Translations under genes and position numbers: made by a program
Part shown: piece by piece, positions 41,406-51,500 of the stretch
Layout of the letters: each line of letters starts with the position of its first letter
How positions within the stretch are numbered: the stretch's first letter is position 1
Notes under the pieces: model-generated
Database searches by the model: none
Told to the model about the DNA's origin: nothing
Seen by the model: only the letters and a program-made list of their open reading frames with translations
DNA from: Rhodanobacter sp. OK091
Lineage (GTDB): Bacteria; Pseudomonadota; Gammaproteobacteria; Xanthomonadales; Rhodanobacteraceae
Reading direction: 5' to 3'
DNA: 64,000 nucleotides
NCBI RefSeq assembly: GCF_900142825.1
Contig: NZ_FRCH01000004.1
Coordinates: 124,001-188,000 of the forward strand

Positions 41406-42580
41406 TGACGGCGCGCTCGCTGAAAATCCTGCGCGGCCTGTCCCTGCTCGCCGCGGTGTTCGCATTCGGGCTGGTGATGTTCGGCGCGTTCGTGCGGTTG
41501 TCGAATGCCGGGCTGTCGTGCCCGGACTGGCCTACCTGCTACGGCCAGGCGACCTGGCCGCATCACGCGCAGGCGGTGGCGCATGCCGACGCAGCATTCC
41601 CTGATCGCCCGTACGAGGCGCACAAGGCCTGGCGCGAACAGGTGCACCGCTTCCTTGCCGGCACCCTCGGTGTGATGGTGTTGCTGCTGGCGCTGATCGC
41701 GAGCGCGCGCAGACGCAGTGCGCTGCTGGCCGTCATTGCCGGCGCGGTGTTTGCGGTGGTCGGCGTGGCTCTGTACATGCGCGGCGAACACATGTGGTCG
41801 TCGTTGCTGGCGGTATGTGCGATGGGTTTGCCGCTGTTCGCCGCGATCCAGTTGCCACAACCCGGCGCCTGGAAGATCAGCGTGCTGACACTGGCGGTGA
41901 TCATCTTCCAGGCGATGCTCGGCATGTGGACGGTGACCCTTCTGCTGAAGCCAATCGTGGTGATGGGGCATCTGCTCGGGGGCATGACCACGTTCGCGCT
42001 GCTGGCGTACGCCGCACTGCGTTTCGTCGGCGTAGCTGCGCCGGACGAGCGCATGGCCGACCTGCGCCGGTTGGTGACGATCGGCCTGGTGCTGTTGTTT
42101 TGCCAGATCGCGTTGGGTGGCTGGACCTCGGCGAACTATGCCGCGCTGGCCTGCGGCTACGGCCCCGGCGCGTTCCCGCAGTGCCTCAATCAGTGGGCAC
42201 CACCGACGGATTTTCACCAGGGCTTCGTGCTGTGGCGCGGGATCGGCGTCAACTACGAAGGCGGCGTGCTGGACATGGCGGCGCGCAGTGCGATCCAGCT
42301 CGTGCATCGGTTCGGCGCGCTGGTGGTGTTCTGCTACCTCGGCTGGTTGTCGCACAAGCTGGCCCGGCGTGGCCTGCGCGTCTTTGGCATCGCGATCGCG
42401 GTGGCGTTGGTGAGCCAGGTATTGCTGGGCATCAGCAATGTGTACTTCGGTTTGCCGCTGGCGGTAGCGACCGCGCACAATGGTGTGGCCGCACTCTTGC
42501 TTTTCACCTTGCTGGCCGCGTTGGCGCGTACCCAGCGTCGGCATGACGAGCCGATGTCCCTGTCGCTGGAGTCACGTTGA
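41405..42580 (+). CDS. ctaA: Heme A synthase
   Basis: The 391-residue COX15/CtaA membrane enzyme oxidises the C8 methyl of heme O to give heme A. It has eight helices in two similar halves. The first has [22 protein letters not shown] and [10 protein letters not shown]; the second has [11 protein letters not shown] and [12 protein letters not shown], with the heme-binding histidines in [20 protein letters not shown] and ATAHNGVA. The cysteine pair in the first outer loop (SCPDWPTC) is present. ATG 41405 overlaps the preceding stop by one base. It lies immediately upstream of ctaB, so heme O and heme A synthesis are cotranscribed. Confidence 0.95.
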   Translation: MTARSLKILRGLSLLAAVFAFGLVMFGAFVRLSNAGLSCPDWPTCYGQATWPHHAQAVAHADAAFPDRPYEAHKAWREQVHRFLAGTLGVMVLLLALIASARRRSALLAVIAGAVFAVVGVALYMRGEHMWSSLLAVCAMGLPLFAAIQLPQPGAWKISVLTLAVIIFQAMLGMWTVTLLLKPIVVMGHLLGGMTTFALLAYAALRFVGVAAPDERMADLRRLVTIGLVLLFCQIALGGWTSANYAALACGYGPGAFPQCLNQWAPPTDFHQGFVLWRGIGVNYEGGVLDMAARSAIQLVHRFGALVVFCYLGWLSHKLARRGLRVFGIAIAVALVSQVLLGISNVYFGLPLAVATAHNGVAALLLFTLLAALARTQRRHDEPMSLSLESR

Positions 42581-42581
42581 G

Positions 42582-43484
42582 ATGGAGCTGTTCCACGAAT
42601 ACCTGCAACTGACCAAGCCGCGCGTCGTCGCGCTGCTGGTGTTCTGTGCGGTGATCGGCATGTTCCTCGCTGTGCCGGGCATCCCGCCGTGGCGCGCGTT
42701 GGTGTTCGGCACGCTGGGCATCTGGATGGCCTCAGGTTCAGCGGCCGCGTTCAACCACCTGGTCGACGAGCGCATCGACAAGCTGATGGCGCGCACCGCA
42801 CGGCGTCCACTCGCCACCGGCAAGCTCACGCCGCGCCAGGTGCTGGTGTTCGCGGTGCTGCTTGGCATCGCCTCGATGCTGGTGCTGGCGCTGCTGGTCA
42901 ACCCGCTCACCGCGCTGCTCACCTTCGGCGGCCTGATCGGCTACGCGCTGGTCTACACCGCGTACCTGAAGCGTGCGACGCCGCAGAACATCGTGATCGG
43001 CGGTCTCGCCGGTGCGATCCCGCCGGTGCTGGGCTGGACCGCGGTGACCGATGCCTTGCATCCGTTCGCGCTGCAGTTGTGCCTGATCATCTTCGTGTGG
43101 ACGCCGCCGCATTTCTGGGCGCTGGCGATCTTCCGCCGCGACGACTACGCGCGCGCGCAGGTGCCGATGCTGCCGGTCACCCACGGCGTGGTCTACACGC
43201 GCTGGCAGGTGCTGTTCTACACCGTGCTGCTGGTGCTCGTGACGCTGCTGCCGGCGCTGACCGGGATGAGCGGTCTGATCTATCTGGGCGGCGCGATCGT
43301 GCTGGGCGTGGGCTTTCTGTACTACGCCGTGCGACTGCTGAATCCGCCGGACGAGCTGTTCCCGATGAAGGTGTTCAAGTACTCGATCGTGTATCTGATG
43401 GCGCTGTTTGCCTTCCTGCTGGCCGACCACTGGCTGGTCGGACCGATCGTGCAGCAGGGGCTGGCGCTGCAGCATGCGAGTTGA
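42582..43484 (+). CDS. ctaB: Protoheme IX farnesyltransferase (heme O synthase)
   Basis: The 300-residue UbiA-family prenyltransferase has the Asp-rich motif [19 protein letters not shown] and the second site [24 protein letters not shown], then [20 protein letters not shown]. Nine helices are predicted. It adds farnesyl to heme B, giving heme O for CtaA. ATG 42582 begins 1 bp after the ctaA stop. It ends the biogenesis block; no senC/SCO1 gene follows, unlike many related clusters. A weak hairpin (CGGTT.CGG/CCG.AACCG, near 43506-43523) may mark the transcript end. Confidence 0.95.
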   Translation: MELFHEYLQLTKPRVVALLVFCAVIGMFLAVPGIPPWRALVFGTLGIWMASGSAAAFNHLVDERIDKLMARTARRPLATGKLTPRQVLVFAVLLGIASMLVLALLVNPLTALLTFGGLIGYALVYTAYLKRATPQNIVIGGLAGAIPPVLGWTAVTDALHPFALQLCLIIFVWTPPHFWALAIFRRDDYARAQVPMLPVTHGVVYTRWQVLFYTVLLVLVTLLPALTGMSGLIYLGGAIVLGVGFLYYAVRLLNPPDELFPMKVFKYSIVYLMALFAFLLADHWLVGPIVQQGLALQHAS

Positions 43485-43570
43485 AACCTGATCGGTAAGC
43501 CTGGTCGGTTTCGGCCGAACCGGCATGGCGGTTTCCGACAGATTTCATCCATCCACTCAGCCCTTATGGG

Positions 43571-43599
43571 TTGACACTTCCGCAGCGCAGCACGACAAT
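43571..43599 (+). promoter_or_regulatory. Strong sigma70-type promoter of the mgtA leader
   Basis: A perfect TTGACA (43571-43576) is followed after 17 bp by GACAAT (43594-43599). The predicted start near 43606 gives an unusually long leader of about 645 nt before mgtA. Confidence 0.62.
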
Positions 43600-43657
43600 G
43601 CGCGCGCTTGCCGGCGCATCGCGTCGACGGGCTCCCAGTCCTGACAAACCAAGGCAT

Positions 43658-43777
43658 ATGGACGTTTACCCTAGTCGCAACGTCGACATCCGCAAGCATC
43701 GGATGCCGGCGACGCATAACAACAAGTTGAACGCCTGCGGCGACCGCGAGCGGTCGGCTGGTGCTTTCCTCGACTAG
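43658..43777 (+). CDS. Possible leader peptide in the mgtA 5' region (39 aa)
   Basis: A 39-codon ORF starts at ATG 43658, with AAGG 4-7 nt upstream, and ends at TAG 43777. It begins MDVYPSRNVDIRKHR and is basic and hydrophilic. Its last codons run through the hairpins at 43741-43782, so ribosome position could alter their folding, as for other attenuator leaders. No homologue is recognised, and a chance ORF is possible. Confidence 0.28.
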   Translation: MDVYPSRNVDIRKHRMPATHNNKLNACGDRERSAGAFLD

Positions 43778-43834
43778 GGAAAGTCCGGCCCACCCCTGAC
43801 GACGCCATAGGCGTCGTTACGAGGAGATGGGCCC
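43741..43834 (+). promoter_or_regulatory. Structured segment of the mgtA leader RNA
   Basis: Three stacked hairpins occur: CGACCGC/GCGGTCG with loop GA (43741-43756); CTTTCC/GGAAAG (43764-43783); and a 9-bp stem GACGACGCC/GGCGTCGTT with loop ATA (43798-43818). Around the last, GGCCCA (43787-43792) can pair with TGGGCC (43828-43833), burying the AGGAG ribosome site of the next ORF. It does not match a riboswitch class I know. A switch controlling the 86-aa ORF and mgtA is inferred. Confidence 0.4.
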
Positions 43835-44095
43835 ATGAAGCTCCTTCGCGATTCCCTTCTGTTGCGCGCACTGCGCCGGCTACTGGCTGGCCGTCGCGAC
43901 GTCGTGCGCCGCCCTTACGCCGTCACCGTGCCCGCTCCGCTCGAACACACCCCATTGGGGCAGACCCCATTGGAGCAGGCGACCGGCAACAACGTGGTCG
44001 AACTGCATCGCCGGAACTCGAGCCATGCGTCGGCACCGGCCCAGGACAATGCGCTGCCATCGTCCGTACATCGTGCTGTGGTATCCAGTCGCTGA
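43835..44095 (+). CDS. Small basic protein upstream of mgtA (86 aa)
   Basis: The 86-residue ORF begins MKLLRDSLLLRALRRLLAGRR, an amphipathic Leu/Arg helix, and continues with a Pro-containing middle that has the duplicated unit TPLGQTPLEQ (two 15-nt direct repeats, 43949-43978). It has a strong ribosome site (AGGAG 9 nt before ATG 43835) within a hairpin that could mask it, and high GC at third positions. It could be a regulatory leader protein or a small membrane-associated partner of MgtA. I know no homologue. The 156 bp from its stop to mgtA hold further GC-rich inverted repeats and a repeated CGCACCGGCGA (near 44169 and 44211), but no gene I can support. Confidence 0.48.
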   Translation: MKLLRDSLLLRALRRLLAGRRDVVRRPYAVTVPAPLEHTPLGQTPLEQATGNNVVELHRRNSSHASAPAQDNALPSSVHRAVVSSR

Positions 44096-44251
44096 TGGTC
44101 GCCATCACGTCATGCAAGGGGTGGCCTCCGCCAGTGGCGGCATGGTTCCGGCCGCGTATGCGGCCGTGCGCACCGGCGATGATGCGGTTCGCGGATTGAT
44201 TCCGCAGACTCGCACCGGCGACAGGTATCAGCGAATTCACGGAAGCGAGTC

Positions 44252-46915
44252 ATGAACAAGCAATCCAATCAGACCACCGCAGTCAAGGCGGCGGGCAAGG
44301 GTGCGGCAGCAGTGCATGCGGCGGTTGCGCAGGAGGCGTTTCGCGCAAACGACGAGCTGCTGGCGGCGCTGGAAACCACCCTGGCGGGTCTCGATGAAGA
44401 ACAAATCGAGACGCGGCTGCATCGCGACGGCGTGAACGAGGTATCGCACGAGAAGCCGCCGCACTGGACGCTGCAGCTGCTGCACGCCTTCAAGAACCCG
44501 TTCATCGTCGTGCTGCTGGTGCTGGCCTGCGTGCAGTTGGCCACGGATCATACGAACCTGACTGGTCCGACCATCATCTCGGTGATGGTCGGCATCAGCG
44601 TGTTCCTCAGCTTCACCCAGGAATACCGTTCATCAAGGGCCGCCGAGAAGCTGAAGGCGATGGTGCGCAACACCGCCACGGTGACGCGTCGCGCATCGGA
44701 CGGCCACAGCGAGCGCATCGAAGTACCCGTGGCCGAGCTCGTCGCCGGCGACATCGTGCATCTCGCCGCGGGCGACATGGTGCCCGCCGATCTGCGTCTA
44801 CTGAGCGCCAAAGACCTGTTCATCAGTCAGGCCATCCTCACCGGCGAATCACTGCCGGTGGAGAAGTCCGCGCCGTCGCATATGCCTGCGGCGAACGCGC
44901 CGGGGGCGAATGATGCCGATAATCCGCTGGATCTGGCATCGGTTTGCTACATGGGCACCAACGTGGTCAGCGGCACGGCCACCGCAGTGATCGTAGCCAC
45001 CGGCTCGCGCAGCTATCTGGGTTCGCTGGCGCGCACCGTAGCGGGTCAGCGCGTGCAGACCAGCTTCGATCGCGGCGTGAAGAGTGTCAGCTGGCTGCTG
45101 ATCCGCTTCATGGCGGTGATGGTGCCGATTGTTTTCGTGATCAACGGCCTGGACAAGCACGACTGGCTGCAGGCGTTCCTGTTCGCGTTGTCGGTGGCGG
45201 TGGGCCTGACGCCGGAAATGTTGCCGCTGATCGTCACCGCGAATCTGGCCAAGGGCGCCATTGCCATGTCGCGCCGGAAAGTGGTGGTGAAGCGCCTCAA
45301 CGCGATCCAGAACCTCGGCGCGATGGACGTTCTGTGCACCGACAAGACCGGTACGCTGACCTTGGACAAGATCGTGCTGGAGCGGCATCTCGACCTGTAT
45401 GGCGAGGAGTCCGAGGAGGCGCTGGAATATGGCTACCTCAATAGCCGTTTCCAGACCGGCTTGAAGAACCTGATGGACAAGGCGGTGCTGGAGCATCGCA
45501 ACCTTGAACCCACCGCGGCGCACTACCGTATCGTCGACGAGATCCCGTTCGACTTCCAGCGCCGCCGCATGTCGGTGGTGGTGAGCAACGGCGAGGGCCC
45601 CGAGCTGCTGGTATGCAAGGGCGCGGTGGAGGAGATGCTGTCGATCTGCGCGTACGCGAAGGCCGGCGACGAGATCCTGCCGATGACCGACGAGCAGCGG
45701 GCCGAGATCAAGGCGACCACCCGCCATCTCAACGAGGATGGTCTGCGTGTGCTGGTGGTGGCGATCAAGCGCCAGCCGCCGTCCAATCGTGCCTACAGCG
45801 TTGCCGACGAGAGCGACCTGATCGCCGTGGGCTGCCTGGCCTTCCTCGATCCGCCGAAGGATACCGCGGGCACCGCCATCGCGGCGCTGCGCCATCACGG
45901 GGTCGAAGTGAAGGTGATCACCGGCGACAACGAAGCGGTGACGCGCAAGATCTGCCGTGAAGTGGGCCTGGACGTGGAGCACTCCGCGCAGGGCAAGCAC
46001 ATCGAGCCGCTGGACGACGCCGAGTTGGACGAGCTGGTCAAGCGCACCACGGTGTTCGCCAAGATGTCGCCGCTGCAGAAAGCCCGCGTAGTGAAGTCGC
46101 TGCAGCGTCAGGGACACACCGTCGGCTTTCTCGGCGACGGCATCAACGACGCGCCGGCACTGCGCGAGGCGGACGTGGGCATATCGGTGGATACCGCCAC
46201 CGATATCGCCAAAGAATCGGCCGACATCATCTTGCTGGAAAAGAACCTGATGGTGCTGGAGGAGGGTGTGATCGAAGGACGCATCACCTTCGGCAACATC
46301 ATCAAGTACATCAAGATGACCGCCAGTTCCAACTTTGGCAACATGTTCTCGGTGCTGGTGGCGAGCGCGTTCCTGCCGTTCCTGCCGATGCTGCCGTTGC
46401 AGCTGCTGGTGCTCGACCTGCTGTATCACACCTCGCAGCTGTCGATCCCGTTCGACCGCATGGACGAGGAATACCTGCGCAAGCCGCGCAAGTGGGACGC
46501 CAGCGACATCGGGCGCTTCATGGTGTGGATCGGCCCGGTCAGCTCGATCTTCGACATCACGACGTACTGGCTGTTGTGGCATGTGTTTGGTGCGAACTCG
46601 CCCGAGCACCAGGCGTTCTTCCAGACCGGCTGGTTCGTCGAGAGTCTGCTCACGCAGACCCTGATCGTGCACATGATCCGCACGCGCAAGATCCCGTTCC
46701 TGCAGAGCATCGCCTCGGCGCCGGTGCTGGCCTTGACCGTTGCCGCCATCCTGGTCGGCATGGCGCTGCCTTTCACCGTATTGGGCGCGAAGTTCGGCAT
46801 GGTGGCGTTGCCGCCGGTGTACTTCGGCTGGGTGGCGCTAACCGTGTTCACGTATTGTGTGCTGACCCAGCTGATGAAATTGCTTTACATGCGCCGCTAC
46901 GGGCGCTGGCTGTAA
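44252..46915 (+). CDS. mgtA: Magnesium-translocating P-type ATPase
   Basis: The 887-residue P3B-type ATPase imports Mg2+. The phosphorylated Asp364 is in LCTDKTGTLTLD; the actuator has ILTGESLPVEK, the nucleotide domain LVCKGAVEEM, and the hinge GDGINDAPALREADVGIS. Ten helices are predicted, with VGLTPEMLPLIVTANLAKGA carrying the family's helix-4 residues and SSNFGNMFSVLVA in helix 5. ATG 44252 has GGAAGCGAG about 5 nt upstream. The leader from about 43606 is long, structured and ORF-containing, as is known for enteric mgtA, so Mg2+ or translation-sensing control is likely. The 3' end overlaps the antisense GTPase gene by 19 bp. Confidence 0.95.
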   Translation: MNKQSNQTTAVKAAGKGAAAVHAAVAQEAFRANDELLAALETTLAGLDEEQIETRLHRDGVNEVSHEKPPHWTLQLLHAFKNPFIVVLLVLACVQLATDHTNLTGPTIISVMVGISVFLSFTQEYRSSRAAEKLKAMVRNTATVTRRASDGHSERIEVPVAELVAGDIVHLAAGDMVPADLRLLSAKDLFISQAILTGESLPVEKSAPSHMPAANAPGANDADNPLDLASVCYMGTNVVSGTATAVIVATGSRSYLGSLARTVAGQRVQTSFDRGVKSVSWLLIRFMAVMVPIVFVINGLDKHDWLQAFLFALSVAVGLTPEMLPLIVTANLAKGAIAMSRRKVVVKRLNAIQNLGAMDVLCTDKTGTLTLDKIVLERHLDLYGEESEEALEYGYLNSRFQTGLKNLMDKAVLEHRNLEPTAAHYRIVDEIPFDFQRRRMSVVVSNGEGPELLVCKGAVEEMLSICAYAKAGDEILPMTDEQRAEIKATTRHLNEDGLRVLVVAIKRQPPSNRAYSVADESDLIAVGCLAFLDPPKDTAGTAIAALRHHGVEVKVITGDNEAVTRKICREVGLDVEHSAQGKHIEPLDDAELDELVKRTTVFAKMSPLQKARVVKSLQRQGHTVGFLGDGINDAPALREADVGISVDTATDIAKESADIILLEKNLMVLEEGVIEGRITFGNIIKYIKMTASSNFGNMFSVLVASAFLPFLPMLPLQLLVLDLLYHTSQLSIPFDRMDEEYLRKPRKWDASDIGRFMVWIGPVSSIFDITTYWLLWHVFGANSPEHQAFFQTGWFVESLLTQTLIVHMIRTRKIPFLQSIASAPVLALTVAAILVGMALPFTVLGAKFGMVALPPVYFGWVALTVFTYCVLTQLMKLLYMRRYGRWL

Positions 46916-48378
46916 TCCACGCTGTTGCGTTCGCGCGCAGCGTCCACGGTCAGCGCGGCCAGTTGGCGCAAGCGGGTGCTGCCGGTATCGGCGAGCAGTT
47001 CCTTCAATCGGGCGCCGGCATCGAGCTGGTCGAGCGTGTGGCGTTCGGCCAGCGAGGCGGCGAGGGCGCGGCCCATCGAATCGAAGATCAGCGCGTAGGC
47101 GAAGGCGTGCAGCACGCCGCCGCCGAGGGTGCCGAGGCCGGGGAAGGCCTTCAATGCATTGCCGGCGACAGCCAGTACGATCGACGTGCCGGTGCGCAAG
47201 GTGAGCCTGGCCTGTTGCACGAAGTCGTCGATCTGCACGTCGCTGACTTTCACGCCGTATAGCTCGGCGAGTGCGCGGGTGAGGCCGGTGGCGAGTACGC
47301 CCTGGATCACCAGGTCGCTGCCCGGCGCCACCGCGGCGAGCGCGCCGACGATCGCGCGACGCGCATATTTGCGCACGATGCGCTCGGCCTCCTCGGCGCG
47401 GGTCCGCGTTTCCAGTGTGCCTGTGCGTTGGTGCAGTCCGGCCAGCACGGCGTTTTCGCGCAGGTTTTCGAGGCCTTCGGCACCGGGTGCTGTGAGCCGG
47501 GCCAGCGCTTGCAGCAGCGGTTCGATCGCGGGCTTCCGCTGGCGCTCGACCGATTCGGTGCTGCCGTCGGCGAGCAGGCGTTGATAGCGCTCGCTGCCGC
47601 CGGCGCTGATCGCCAGTACCGCATTGGCGATGCCGCGCGACTGCTGGCGCAGGCGGGCCAGCAGCTGTTCGCGCTCCACCGATGTCCACTGATCGGCCTT
47701 GTTCAAGACCAGCAGCAGCGGCTTGCCGAAATCGGCGAGCCAGCGCAGCTCGTCGCCTTGGCCGCGGTTGAGATCGCCGGCGCATAGATAGATGACGGCA
47801 TGCGCGCGCAGTGCTTCCTCGCGCGCCATGGTTTCGTGGGTTTCACCACCGGCTTCCCGGCTGCCGGGTACGTCGGCCAGCACCAGTGTGCGACCGTCGG
47901 GAAGTTGGCTGTCGTAATGGCCGACTTCCCGGGTAGTGCCGCCGCGCGCGTCGCTGGCGACCTGGGCGTGCGGCGCCAGTGCGCGGATCAGGCTCGATTT
48001 GCCGGTGGAGATTTCGCCGAACAACGCGACGTAGACGCGCGCGCTGGCGCGGCGTCGATCGAGTTCGCCCAGTTCGGTCGTCAGCACGCCGGTATCGGCA
48101 CCGCGTTCGCGCAACTGGTGGATGCGTTGCTCCAGACTGCCGCGGTCGGGCGCCGGCATCGGCCGCCGTTTGCGTCGCGGCCGCAGCAGCCACCACAGCA
48201 CACTCAATCCGGCCGCCGCAAAGATCGCCAGGATGCCGCCAAGCGTCCATTGCAACCACGTCGGCAACGCGAGAAAGCGTTGCGCCAATGCCAGCGCACG
48301 TTCGGCGGCCGCGAACAGCAGCCATAGCAACGCGGCCATGGCTAGCGCGGAGAACAGCAATCGCAGGCGTCGGGACAT
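46897..48378 (-). CDS. Membrane GTPase with DUF697 (YcjF-like) domain
   Basis: The 493-residue protein has two N-terminal helices (LLFSALAMAALLWLLFAAAE and WTLGGILAIFAAAGLSVLWWLL). An Era/dynamin-like G domain follows, with G1 GEISTGKSS (121-129), G3 DVPGSREAGG and G4 NKAD. A C-terminal DUF697/YcjF region has ARRAIVGALAAVAPGSDLVIQG and KAFPGLGTLGGGVLHAFAYALIFDSMG. Such proteins are linked to envelope stress in enterics, but the role is unknown. ATG 48378 fits the basic MSRRLRLLF start. It is divergent from the first hybrid kinase gene and overlaps mgtA tail-to-tail by 19 bp. Confidence 0.85.
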   Translation of the reverse strand: MSRRLRLLFSALAMAALLWLLFAAAERALALAQRFLALPTWLQWTLGGILAIFAAAGLSVLWWLLRPRRKRRPMPAPDRGSLEQRIHQLRERGADTGVLTTELGELDRRRASARVYVALFGEISTGKSSLIRALAPHAQVASDARGGTTREVGHYDSQLPDGRTLVLADVPGSREAGGETHETMAREEALRAHAVIYLCAGDLNRGQGDELRWLADFGKPLLLVLNKADQWTSVEREQLLARLRQQSRGIANAVLAISAGGSERYQRLLADGSTESVERQRKPAIEPLLQALARLTAPGAEGLENLRENAVLAGLHQRTGTLETRTRAEEAERIVRKYARRAIVGALAAVAPGSDLVIQGVLATGLTRALAELYGVKVSDVQIDDFVQQARLTLRTGTSIVLAVAGNALKAFPGLGTLGGGVLHAFAYALIFDSMGRALAASLAERHTLDQLDAGARLKELLADTGSTRLRQLAALTVDAARERNSVDYSQRP

Positions 48379-48515
48379 GCACGCATTCTAGCGAGCTTCT
48401 TCGGGCCGACTCCGCTCGCACCGGTGTCACGGTTTTGGCACTATCGTGAATTGGAGTGACACAGCTTCGACCGGAGCTGTGCGGGTTTCGCGACAGCGGT
48501 TCGTGGGGAAGCTGG

Positions 48516-51500
48516 ATGGGGAGCGGTTTCAGGTGGTCGGCATGGCTGTTGGGCATGGCTCTGGTCGTGCTCGCGCTCGCGCCGGATACCCGGGCTGCGC
48601 CGGTGGTGCGCGGCGCACAGATGCCCGGTCCGCTGCCGACGCCGCAGTTCCGGCGCTACGAGACGACGGATGGTTTGCCCAGCGGGGCGATCTACGCCGT
48701 GGCACAGGACCACAACGGCTTGATGTGGTTTGGTTCGGCCGGTGGTCTGGTACGTTTCGACGGGGTCGGCTTCAAGGTGTTCCGGCATGCGACGGATGAT
48801 CCGAACTCCTTGCCTGCCAACCCCACGTATTCGCTTCTGATCGATCGCGACAACCGGGTCTGGACCGGCGGCATTTCGACCGGCCTGATTGCCTATGACC
48901 AGAAGAGTGGGCGCTTCCGGCAGTGGACCCATGACGACAAGCAGGCGGCCAGCCTTGCCAGCGACGAAGTCTGGGGCATGGCGCAGACGGCCGACGGCAG
49001 CTTGTGGGTGGCCACCGAAAGCGGCCTTGATCGCATGCGACCGGATGGAAGCGGGTTCGACCACGTGCCGCTGGATGTTGGTGGGAAACGCTCCGCCTCG
49101 TTCGGCCAGACGCGGGCGCTGTTTGCCGGGGCCGATGGTCGCCTGTGGATCGGCGCGGAAAGTGGCTTGTACCTGCGCGAGCCCGACGGCGCTACGCATC
49201 AGGTGCCGGTGGATCCCTCGTTTCGCGGCGACCTGAGCAAGACCTGGCGCATCGACGGTGGGCACGGCGAGATCAGGGTGTCGCTGACCGGCGGTCTGCT
49301 GATCATCGGCGCCGATGGCGTGGCGCGACCGCTGGCGAGCCGGCAGCTCTCATCGCAACGGATCATGAGCAGTACCCGTGACGCATCGGGGCGGTTGTGG
49401 ATCGGGACGGCCGATGGCGTGCTGCTGGGCCGCGCCGATATGGGCCTCGCCGATGTGGATCAGGGCGATGGACAGCTGCAGCGGATCGCCGGTCAACCGC
49501 TGCTGTCGGGTGGGTTGCCGGGCAACAAGACATGGCAGACCGCGCTCGATGGCGAAGGCGGGCTATGGATTACCTTCGAGCAGTCCAGCATCGCCTACCT
49601 GCCGCCGGGATGGAGCGGGTTCTCCCGCTTCACCCACATTCCGGACGATCCCGGCAGCCTGACCGGTATTGCGGCGTCGACGATTCTCATGGGTCGCGAC
49701 GGCAAGTTGTGGCTGGGTGGCAACGATGGCTGGATCGACAAGCTGGATGCGGCTACCGGCCGGGTGCAGCATGTCGTGCAGGGCGTACAAGGGCAGGTCG
49801 TGTCACTGGCAGAGGATTCGCGGGGTCGCCTGTGGATCGACAACCCGCCGCAACTCAACTTGTTTGATCAGAGCCGGTTTGATCAGGGCAGGCTTGATCA
49901 GAGCCGGCTCGAGCAGGGCATGCTCAATCGGGGCAAGCTCACTTCGATCGATCTCGGCCATGCTCGGGTGACGCGGCCGGTGTTGCTTTGTGCCGGTGAC
50001 GATGGACGGATATATATCGCTTCATGGAACGAAGGTGTATTCGTCGTCGACCCCGACAGCCTGGCGATTGCGCCGGTGGCGATGGAGCAGGGCGGCGACG
50101 GCATTTTGCGTCCCGATCAACTCACCTTCCATGCCGGCGGCCTCTGGTATGCGAGCGAGGGCGGCTTGTTGCACCGGGACGACAAGGACGGGAAGCTGCT
50201 TTTCGTACAAGGCGTGCCGCGACAGGAGATCGTTGCTTTCGCCTTCGATGCGACGGGCTTCTGGCTGGCCACCAATGGCTCGGCGCTCGAACACTATCGG
50301 TATGCCGACGGGCGTGCGGTGCGCGATGACAGCGTCGACCTCAGTCACGAGCAGCTCAAATCCGATCTGCGCGACTTGCGGGTGGATAGTCGGGGCCGGT
50401 TATGGGTGTTTGCCAATCCGGGCCTATGGCAGTTCGATCAGCACACGCGCCGCTTCCAGTCGTTTGGCCCTGCGCATGGTCTGTCGAATGCAAATTTCGA
50501 CGGAGCCGCGACCGCCATGGCGCCCAGCGGAATGATGTTTGCCACCAGCAGCGGCGGCGTCGTGGCGTTCCAGCCCGAACGGTTGCTGCAAACCGAGAAG
50601 GCCGGCTCGTTACCGGCGTTGTCGCTGGCGTATCTCAGCGTGCAGCGTGCCGGCGAAGTGCGCGCCATCGCCCTCGACAGCAAGGTAGTGCAGCTGGGCT
50701 GGCGCGATCGTGATCTGCGCGTGGGTGTACGGCTCGCTTCGTTCATCAATCCCGCGGCCAACCGCTACCGCTTTCGATTGAACGGATTCGACAGCGGCTG
50801 GGTCGATGCGGGCAACCGCGGTGAGCGGGACTTTGCGGGACTTGCCGCGGGCGACTATGCGCTAGAAGTCCAGGCAGCCGGCGCAGATGATCGCTGGGTC
50901 GGGCTGGCCACACCGATCAGCATCCATGTGCAGGCCCCGCCTTGGGTACGCTGGTGGGCGTGGATCATCTATGCGCTGTTGTTTGCTGCCGTGGTGGGTC
51001 TGATCCTGCGCCATTGGCGCCGACGCTTGGCGCAGCGGCATCACATGCAAATGGTCGAACAGCAGCGGCAGATGGCCGAAGCGGCGAGCGCGGCGAAGAC
51101 GCAGTTCCTGGCCACGCTGAGCCACGAGATCCGCACGCCGATGACCGGCGTGATGGGCATGGCCGAGCTGTTGCTGAGCACGCCGCTGAGTCCGCTGCAG
51201 CACGACTACACCCAGGCCATGCAGCGCTCCGGTGGCATGCTGCTGAAGTTGCTCAACGACGCGCTGGACCTGGCCCGCATCGAGGCCGGCAAGCTGGAAC
51301 TGGAGCCGGCCGTGTTCGATCCGCGCCAGCTGCTCGACGACGTGACGCAGCTGGAGCAGGGGCTGGCCCATGCCAAGGGCATCCGCTTCGTACTGGACGT
51401 GGCGGACGACTTGCCCAGACACCTGCTGGGCGATGCGTTGCGGATCAAGCAAGTGTTGTTGAACCTGGCGAACAACGCCTTGAAGTTCACCGAGCACGGC

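Noticed and set aside
43778-43791. GGAAAGTCCGG in the mgtA leader, which recalls a conserved segment of RNase P RNA
   Set aside because: None of the other conserved RNase P elements follow, and the surrounding helices do not fit.
43606-44251. M-box or yybP-ykoY riboswitch upstream of mgtA
   Set aside because: The conserved sequence blocks of these classes are absent, so I list only an unclassified structured leader.
44025-44255. A 76-aa open frame overlapping the 86-aa ORF and the mgtA start
   Set aside because: It lies in another frame with no ribosome site, and its composition is that of a shadow.
48436-48455. Sigma54-like TGGCAC before kinase copy 1
   Set aside because: The required GC at the -12 element is not present at the correct spacing.
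49863-49937. Tandem repeats as a CRISPR array
   Set aside because: The 15-bp units have no spacers and are translated in frame inside the kinase gene.
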